A DNA stretch of 11,235 nucleotides from JBBDWJ01 sp040902925 (lineage in GTDB: Bacteria > Acidobacteriota > Terriglobia > Bryobacterales > UBA6623), in assembly GCA_040902925.1 (NCBI GenBank), contig JBBDWJ010000349.1, forward strand, positions 1-11,235. Direction: 5' to 3'. Of this stretch, positions 6,635 through 11,235 are shown piece after piece; the stretch's first letter is position 1; the number at the start of each line of letters is the position of its first letter. The position numbers and the translations under genes are program-made. Under the pieces are notes generated by a model. The model worked only from the letters and a program-made list of their open reading frames with translations, did not search any database and was not told where the DNA came from.

Positions 6635-7963
6635 ATGGCCCACGCGGGAGGGAGTGTGTTGCGGTCACGGCTGGCGCAGGTTCACGAAATCGAGACTCTG
6701 CGCTGGGTGGGGCGAGTTACTGACGTGGTGGGAGTGTCGGTCGTGTCGCACGGACCTCACGTGGCGGTCGGCGATTTCTGCGAGATCCGCACGTCGGCCG
6801 GGCGAAGGATCCGCACGCAGGTCATCGGCTTTCGCGATGGCCGCGTGTTGTCGATGCCGCTGGAAGAAGCCGAAGGCCTGACGCTGGGCGATTCGATTGT
6901 TGCGCGCAGCGAAGACGCCCGCATCGCCGTGGGTCCGGGACTGCTGGGGCGTGTCATCGATGGCTTCGGCCGGCCTCTCGACGCGGGCCCGCCGATTCAC
7001 GCCGAGAGCCGCTATGAGTTGTTCGCCGCGCCGCGCAATCCAATGGACCGCGAGCATATCGACGAGCGCCTTTCGACGGGAATCCGCGCCATCGACGGCC
7101 TGCTGCCTTGCGGCCGCGGGCAGCGAATCGGCGTCTTCGGCGGTAGCGGAGTCGGGAAGAGTACGCTGCTGGCCGCGATGGCGCGCGGCGGAGAGGCGGA
7201 TGTAAACGTCATCGCGTTGATCGGGGAACGCAACCGCGAGGTGCGGGCCTTTCTCGATCACGAGTTGGGACCCGAGGGAAGACGCCGATCCGTGGTCGTC
7301 GTTTCGACCTCCGACCGGCCGGCGCCTTTGCGGGTGCGCGCATGTTTTCTGGCGCTGGCGGTTGCGGAATACTTTGCCGACCAAGGGAAGAACGTACTGC
7401 TGGTGATGGATTCAGTGACGCGGCTGGCGATGGCGCAGCGCGAAATCGGGCTCGCCGCCGGTGAGCCTCCGAGCCAAAAAGGCTACACGCCGTCGGTGTT
7501 CAGCATGCTGCCCAAGATTTTTGAGCGGGCCGGCAATTTTCAGACCGGTTCGATTACGGGATTCTTCACGGTTTTGGTGGAAGGCGACGACTTCAGCGAA
7601 CCGATTTGCGACGCGACGCGCGGCATCCTCGACGGCCACATCATTTTGTCAAGAGAACTGGCCTCCGCTGGACACTACCCGGCGATCGACATCGAGCATT
7701 CGATCAGCCGCCTGAGCCGTACGCTGGCGACGCCGGAGCAACTGTCCGCAGCGACGAAGATTCGCGACGCTTGGGGAAGCTATCGCCGCGCGCAGGATCT
7801 GATCCATCTGGGCGCGTATACGGCGGGGTCAGATCCGAAGCTCGATGCGAGTATCGCGGCGCGTGAGCAGATGCTGGCGTTTTTGGGTCAGGACGCCAGC
7901 CTGCAATCGCCGATCGACGAAACGCTGGACGGGATGCATTCGATCGCCTCGGTTCTGGTGTAG
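6635..7963 (+). CDS. fliI: Flagellum-specific export ATPase FliI
   Basis: FliI is the cytoplasmic ATPase of the flagellar type III export apparatus, related to F1 beta, and helps deliver substrates to the gate with FliH and FliJ. The 442-residue product has an N-terminal beta-barrel domain (about 15-95). It then has 'GLLGRVIDGFGRPLD' (102-116), Walker A GGSGVGKST (169-177), the GER motif with its catalytic-type Glu (197-199), Walker B LLVMDS (255-260), and the family stretch 'PPSQKGYTPSVFSMLPKIFERAG' (278-300). The GER motif reads GERNREV, where most FliI proteins have GERGREV. The frame is open further upstream, but ATG 6635 is chosen because GGAGG (6624-6628) sits 6 bases before it and the start falls one base after the fliH stop. 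Length is normal. Confidence 0.97.
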   Translation: MAHAGGSVLRSRLAQVHEIETLRWVGRVTDVVGVSVVSHGPHVAVGDFCEIRTSAGRRIRTQVIGFRDGRVLSMPLEEAEGLTLGDSIVARSEDARIAVGPGLLGRVIDGFGRPLDAGPPIHAESRYELFAAPRNPMDREHIDERLSTGIRAIDGLLPCGRGQRIGVFGGSGVGKSTLLAAMARGGEADVNVIALIGERNREVRAFLDHELGPEGRRRSVVVVSTSDRPAPLRVRACFLALAVAEYFADQGKNVLLVMDSVTRLAMAQREIGLAAGEPPSQKGYTPSVFSMLPKIFERAGNFQTGSITGFFTVLVEGDDFSEPICDATRGILDGHIILSRELASAGHYPAIDIEHSISRLSRTLATPEQLSAATKIRDAWGSYRRAQDLIHLGAYTAGSDPKLDASIAAREQMLAFLGQDASLQSPIDETLDGMHSIASVLV

Positions 7964-7999
7964 GCGATGTTGGTATGGGCAGTGTTGGTGTAACAGAGC
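7955..7999 (+). repeat. Imperfect 15-bp triplication across the fliI stop codon
   Basis: Three units beginning at 7955, 7970 and 7985 share the core (C/T)TGGT(G/A)T. The first contains the end of fliI (Leu-Val-stop), and the third ends in the same way in the same frame (Leu-Val-TAA, stop at 7991-7993). This looks like a small duplication of the gene end, now outside the coding region. The units are diverged (roughly 9-10 of 15 bases shared), so chance similarity is possible. Confidence 0.45.
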
Positions 8000-8005
8000 G
8001 CTGTT

Positions 8006-8473
8006 ATGAAGCCATTTCGTTTTGCCCTGCAACGGATTCTCGAGTTTCGAGCGGCGCGATTGGAAGAGGAAGAGCGCAAGCTTGTGGCCGTGCAGGAGCA
8101 GCTAGCGGCGTTCGACCGTGAAATCCGGCGCATCGAGGAATCGCGCCAGCAGGAGTCGCGCTTTTTGGCGACGGCGGAGCAGTCAAGCGGCGATGATTTG
8201 CGGGCGCTGATGCGCTATTGCTCGCGGCTCGACCGCGAGAGTACGGCACTGACAGAGAAAGTGTCGGTGTGCGCGCAACGGCTGGGGCAACAGCGCCGCA
8301 GTTGCATGGAGGCCCGCCGCGAGCACCGGCTGCTCGAGACTCTTCGCGAGCGGCAATTAGCCGAGTGGAATCGCGAAGCCGGCCGCGAGATGGATAAGGT
8401 AGCTGGAGAACTCCACTTGGCGCGATGGAAGTCGAGCGAACCCGGGAAGATTTCCGGCCAGAACGAAACTTGA
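8006..8473 (+). CDS. fliJ: Flagellar export chaperone/stalk protein FliJ
   Basis: FliJ is a small coiled-coil protein that inserts into the FliI hexamer like the gamma stalk of F1, contacts FlhA and recycles export chaperones. The 155-residue product begins MKPFRFALQRILEFRAARLEEEE, the usual FliJ opening. Almost the whole chain is then charged helix with heptad-like spacing (about 15-135). The Arg/Glu-rich composition, length and position directly after fliI all fit. Sequence conservation in this family is poor, so the assignment rests on the N-terminus, helical pattern and gene order. ATG 8006 has no strong ribosome binding site. It lies 42 bp after the fliI stop, so coupling is looser than elsewhere in the operon. 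Confidence 0.88.
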   Translation: MKPFRFALQRILEFRAARLEEEERKLVAVQEQLAAFDREIRRIEESRQQESRFLATAEQSSGDDLRALMRYCSRLDRESTALTEKVSVCAQRLGQQRRSCMEARREHRLLETLRERQLAEWNREAGREMDKVAGELHLARWKSSEPGKISGQNET

Positions 8474-8563
8474 AGCAAGACAATTGCGGGGGAGCGCTTG
8501 CCGCCCGAAGAACGGAACGCCCTATCGGCGAGCGTTGTCTGCCACGCACAAAGGAGCATGGCA

Positions 8564-9457
8564 ATGATTGATCGAGTGGGAAATATTTCGTTGCCGGGCG
8601 GGTTGAACCGCGCGGATCGCGGCGCCGAACCCCGTGATGGCGGCAGAGATTTCGAGAATCTGTTGCGGGGAGTTGAGCAGGCTACCGAAGAGGCTGCCTC
8701 CTCGCGCGCGGGCCAAAGCGGCCTGCGCACACGTTCCGTTGGACCTCTGGACGCGGCGCCGGCCTCCGCGCCCCGCGCCGCGGTTGTCTCCAGATCTGTT
8801 GCACCGGCGCGTATCGAGTTGCAGGCAACCCCGGAAGAAGCTCCGGCTCCGGCCGCGCAGGCTCCGGCCGCCGCGAGAGCTGTCGCGCCGGGATTCGTGC
8901 GCAGCGCGGATACCAAGGCGCCTCACTTGCCCCGCTTTAAGGAAGTGCCGGAGTCGGCGAAGCATCCCCTTGGCCCTTACCGGCAGGCGCCGGGCGGAGA
9001 CTGGTGGCTGGTGAGTCCGTTCACGGGTCCTCAGCCCTGGCTGGCCTTGGATGCGTCGAGCAATCCCAAGAAAGCGCTCGAATTCCAGCCGCTGCCAACC
9101 GGCTTCGAACAAGTTTTCGGCCCACGCCCCGGCGGCAGCACCGCGGCCGCGCAGTGGGAGCAGGATCTGAGCTACTTCAAAGGCACGGGTCTGCCCGAAG
9201 GCTTCAACGAAGTGCACTTGGAGGCGGCCAAGGCCGAGTTCGAGGCTTGGGGACTGGGCGACCCCGTTTTCTATGAGGGCCGCTATGGCTGGCAGGTGCG
9301 CTTCCCGGAGTCGCAGCTACCCACATTCGAAACAACGGCCACGACGGCTCTGCTCACGCCTCACATTGTGATTGCGGAACACCAGGTGCGCTCGATTCAG
9401 GAAGGCGTTGCGCTCGGACGCTATCATCCGTGGCTGCCCGAGCGGCTTCAGGCTTAG
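8564..9457 (+). CDS. Unrecognised 297-residue protein at the end of the flagellar operon
   Basis: I do not recognise this family. ATG 8564 is chosen because AAGGAG (8551-8556) sits 7 bases upstream; ATG 8558 is too close to it, and TTG 8498 lacks a comparable site. Residues 1-125 are low-complexity and Ala/Pro/Arg-rich, probably disordered, with one short amphipathic helix (FENLLRGVEQATEEA, 30-44). Residues 126-297 look folded and aromatic-rich (GGDWWLVSPF 144-153, FYEGRYGWQVRFP 236-248, RYHPWLP 286-292). There is no signal peptide, membrane segment or cysteine. Lack of cysteine and a disordered N-terminus are common in proteins exported through the flagellar channel. The place after fliJ often holds fliK or flgD, but no typical motif of either is visible. 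A structural or assembly role in the flagellum is inferred from position only. It ends 29 bp from the convergent peptidase gene. Confidence 0.82.
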   Translation: MIDRVGNISLPGGLNRADRGAEPRDGGRDFENLLRGVEQATEEAASSRAGQSGLRTRSVGPLDAAPASAPRAAVVSRSVAPARIELQATPEEAPAPAAQAPAAARAVAPGFVRSADTKAPHLPRFKEVPESAKHPLGPYRQAPGGDWWLVSPFTGPQPWLALDASSNPKKALEFQPLPTGFEQVFGPRPGGSTAAAQWEQDLSYFKGTGLPEGFNEVHLEAAKAEFEAWGLGDPVFYEGRYGWQVRFPESQLPTFETTATTALLTPHIVIAEHQVRSIQEGVALGRYHPWLPERLQA

Positions 9458-9467
9458 TTCCCCCCTC

Positions 9468-9487
9468 GCCGGCTTCCCCCCGCCGGC
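9468..9487. terminator. GC hairpin between convergent genes (possible bidirectional terminator)
   Basis: GCCGGC at 9468-9473 and again at 9482-9487 are self-complementary and can pair as a 6-bp stem with an 8-base loop (TTCCCCCC). The hairpin lies between two stop codons facing each other and touches the last base of the minus-strand stop. There is no T-tract on either strand, so factor-independent activity is doubtful. Confidence 0.35.
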
Positions 9488-11235
9488 TACGGGCCCACGC
9501 GCTGCCCGGCCCGCGAATAGTGCAGCGCGTTGAACAGCAGCTTGAGAGTATTGTGCGGCTGCGTTCGAAACTGCGGGCGGAAGCCGAACAGAATCACGCG
9601 GCCTTTCTTGTAAACGACCTCGGCGGCGGCGATGCGGTTTTGCAGGTGCTGCTCACCCTGCACCCAGCCGCTAGCCAATACGCCGGCGCTGGGATAGCGG
9701 GCGATCACTCGCACATCGGTGTAGCTGAAACTCGGCGCGATCTCGAATACGGGTCCGTTGTCGAACGAAGCCACCGCTTCCGGCTTCATCCCATAGCCCA
9801 CCGGATGCGTCGTATCCACGGCGATATTCAGCAGCGAGCCGGGGCAGTTGAACTCGGAACGCGAGACTCCCTTGAGCGAATTTTTCAGCGGCAGGGGCAT
9901 CGTTTCGAGAACGAACTCCGTCGAGTCGCCGACGGCGATGAGCGTGCCTCCCGCGGCGACGAATCTCTCGATCTGTTTGGCGCCTTCCTCACCGATGCCT
10001 CCTTTGTATTCCGGCCGCACCCATTTGCGGTTTTCGCCTTCAAGGATCTGTTTCTTGTTGCGGTCGGCCGGCAGGACGATGACGTCGAATCTCTCCTCCA
10101 GACCGCCTTCGATGACGTCGCGGTCGTGTACGTTGGTGTAAGGAAACTCGTATTGCTCGAACAGCCAGCGCGTCCAACCTTCGTCCATCGACGCCGTCCA
10201 GGGTTGAAATAGAGCGACGCGGGGTGTGTTGAGACGCGAGAGCTGGCCTTGGGGCATCTCCGCCAACGCTTCGACATGCAGGCCTAAGTCTTTCGAGAGC
10301 TGTTCGGCCGTCTCCTGGGAAACACCTTCGGCAAAAAGTGCGCCGGCGTCGCGTCCCAAAGTTTCATCGGCGCTCCAAGAGATTTCCACGCCTTGTTTGA
10401 GCAGGCGATTTGCTGCGATGACGTTGTTGGTCGAGCCGGCGTGCAGCAGGAATCCAACCGGCTGGGATATGTTGTGCGCGTTGTAGCTGCTGGCCGGGGG
10501 CGGCATCTTTTCGACTCGTGCCAGCGGTACTTCCGGGCTCTTTTCGGCGGCGACGGCTTCGACAGCGAACTGCAGCGGCAGCGTCCAGGCGGTCACGTCG
10601 TACGGGTTGGCCCTCATGGCGCCCGAAGGCATCCGCGCCGGGTCGGGATAAGACTGCTTCTCGATCAGATCCTTCACGACCGCGCGGTAGGGCTGCGCCA
10701 TCGAGATTACGAAATCACCCTCGTCAAACTTGCGGCCGTCGATCTCGAAATCTTCCTCGGCGCGGCTGATCTCGACGCCCATTCGATCGAGGATGTCGAC
10801 CAGGCGAGCGACCGCCGAGGTATCGTGCTGCCGGGCAGGAATCACGAACGCCCGCGGTTCTTCGCTTTTGCCTTTCTCGATCGCACGGCGGCCGAGCACG
10901 GCATGGTTGCGGATCAGCGAGGTCTTGCGATCGGCGACAGCCTCGAGCAGCCCGTAGGCCGACGTCAACTGATAGTCGACGACTTGACGCAGCGACCACT
11001 CGCCGCCGAGCCACGGCCGCGGGTAGTTGTTGCGCGGCATGACGTCGCGTGGGGCGGGCAGCGGAGTGCCGGGCTTTTCTTCGAGAGCGTCCAGGTATTG
11101 GTCATTGGTCATCGCCGGGCCGCTGGGGAGTTCGCCCAGCTTCGCCTTTTCCTGCATTGTGGTCGTGGCGACGTCGGCGCTCGCGGTTTCGGTCAGCAGG
11201 CCGGCCATGTTGTGCCACCACGCCTGCATCATGAA
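9487..11235 (-). CDS. C-terminal part of a large M14-type zinc carboxypeptidase-like protein (partial)
   Basis: The gene runs leftward and enters from beyond the right edge. The frame is still open at 11235 (a Phe codon precedes the two Met codons at the edge), so the start is missing. About 582 residues are visible. The beginning 'MMQAWWHNMAGLLTETAS' and the following 'FVIPARQHDTSAVARLVDIL' stretch resemble the post-catalytic half of large acidobacterial proteins annotated as M14 zinc carboxypeptidases. The zinc-binding catalytic domain would lie outside the window and cannot be checked. The last 250 or so residues (from about 335) have an alternating beta/alpha pattern with 'FDVIVLPADRN' and 'FVAAGGTLIAVGDSTEFV', recalling a class I glutamine-amidotransferase-like or flavodoxin-like domain. 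In this family it is probably non-catalytic. There is no functional link to the flagellar genes. The family call is from memory of similar proteins, not from a search. Confidence 0.65.
   Translation of the reverse strand, partial: FMMQAWWHNMAGLLTETASADVATTTMQEKAKLGELPSGPAMTNDQYLDALEEKPGTPLPAPRDVMPRNNYPRPWLGGEWSLRQVVDYQLTSAYGLLEAVADRKTSLIRNHAVLGRRAIEKGKSEEPRAFVIPARQHDTSAVARLVDILDRMGVEISRAEEDFEIDGRKFDEGDFVISMAQPYRAVVKDLIEKQSYPDPARMPSGAMRANPYDVTAWTLPLQFAVEAVAAEKSPEVPLARVEKMPPPASSYNAHNISQPVGFLLHAGSTNNVIAANRLLKQGVEISWSADETLGRDAGALFAEGVSQETAEQLSKDLGLHVEALAEMPQGQLSRLNTPRVALFQPWTASMDEGWTRWLFEQYEFPYTNVHDRDVIEGGLEERFDVIVLPADRNKKQILEGENRKWVRPEYKGGIGEEGAKQIERFVAAGGTLIAVGDSTEFVLETMPLPLKNSLKGVSRSEFNCPGSLLNIAVDTTHPVGYGMKPEAVASFDNGPVFEIAPSFSYTDVRVIARYPSAGVLASGWVQGEQHLQNRIAAAEVVYKKGRVILFGFRPQFRTQPHNTLKLLFNALHYSRAGQRVGP

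Noticed and set aside
8487..8502. Second sigma-54-like element upstream of the unknown gene (GG at 8488-8489, TTGC at 8498-8501)
   Set aside because: The GG/GC spacing is right, but the -24 half otherwise fails the consensus (CGGGGGA instead of TGGCACG) and the region is G-rich, so chance is likely.
9430..10212. 260-codon plus-strand frame opposite the peptidase gene
   Set aside because: It begins inside the end of the preceding gene in another frame and is antisense to a recognisable protein; composition is that of a shadow frame.

Overview
The window is almost entirely one block of flagellar genes from a GC-rich bacterium, followed by the end of an unrelated convergent gene. The flagellar proteins are of the standard bacterial type. 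The converging gene resembles the large M14-family zinc carboxypeptidases that are common in Acidobacteriota. A soil or environmental acidobacterium (Bryobacterales/Solibacter-like) is my best guess, but that is inference from protein style and context, not a phylogenetic result. A 51-base pure C run at the left edge and a 10-N gap at 3181-3190 suggest a draft, probably metagenome-derived, assembly.

Layout, left to right. Positions 1-175 hold the poly-C run and a leader without a gene. fliD (filament cap, 176-1486) overlaps by 4 bp a small FliT/FliS-like chaperone candidate (1483-1827). A 199-bp intergenic stretch follows, with a good sigma-54-type -24/-12 promoter at 1986-2001. Next comes the basal-body and export block on the same strand: flgB and flgC (proximal rod), fliE (rod-to-MS-ring adaptor), fliF (MS ring), fliG (rotor/switch), fliH, fliI and fliJ (export ATPase complex), then a 297-residue unrecognised protein (8564-9457). 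Most genes overlap by 4-11 bp or lie within 50 bp of each other, so the block reads as one operon. The exceptions are fliE to fliF (about 120 bp, containing the N gap) and fliJ to the unknown gene (90 bp).

The products form one sub-assembly. FliF builds the membrane ring, FliE and FlgB/FlgC start the rod on it, FliG sits on its cytoplasmic face as the torque ring, and FliH-FliI-FliJ feed substrates to the export gate. FliD caps the filament at the end of assembly, and its small neighbour is probably its chaperone. The gate proteins (FlhA, FlhB, FliP, FliQ, FliR), hook and flagellin genes are not in the window.

The right end (9487-11235, minus strand) is the C-terminal part of the M14-like peptidase. 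Its catalytic domain lies outside the window. No mobile element, CRISPR array, tRNA or rRNA was seen. I found no clearly new system. The most promising items are the sigma-54 promoter, the unknown protein beside fliJ and the FliD-coupled small protein.
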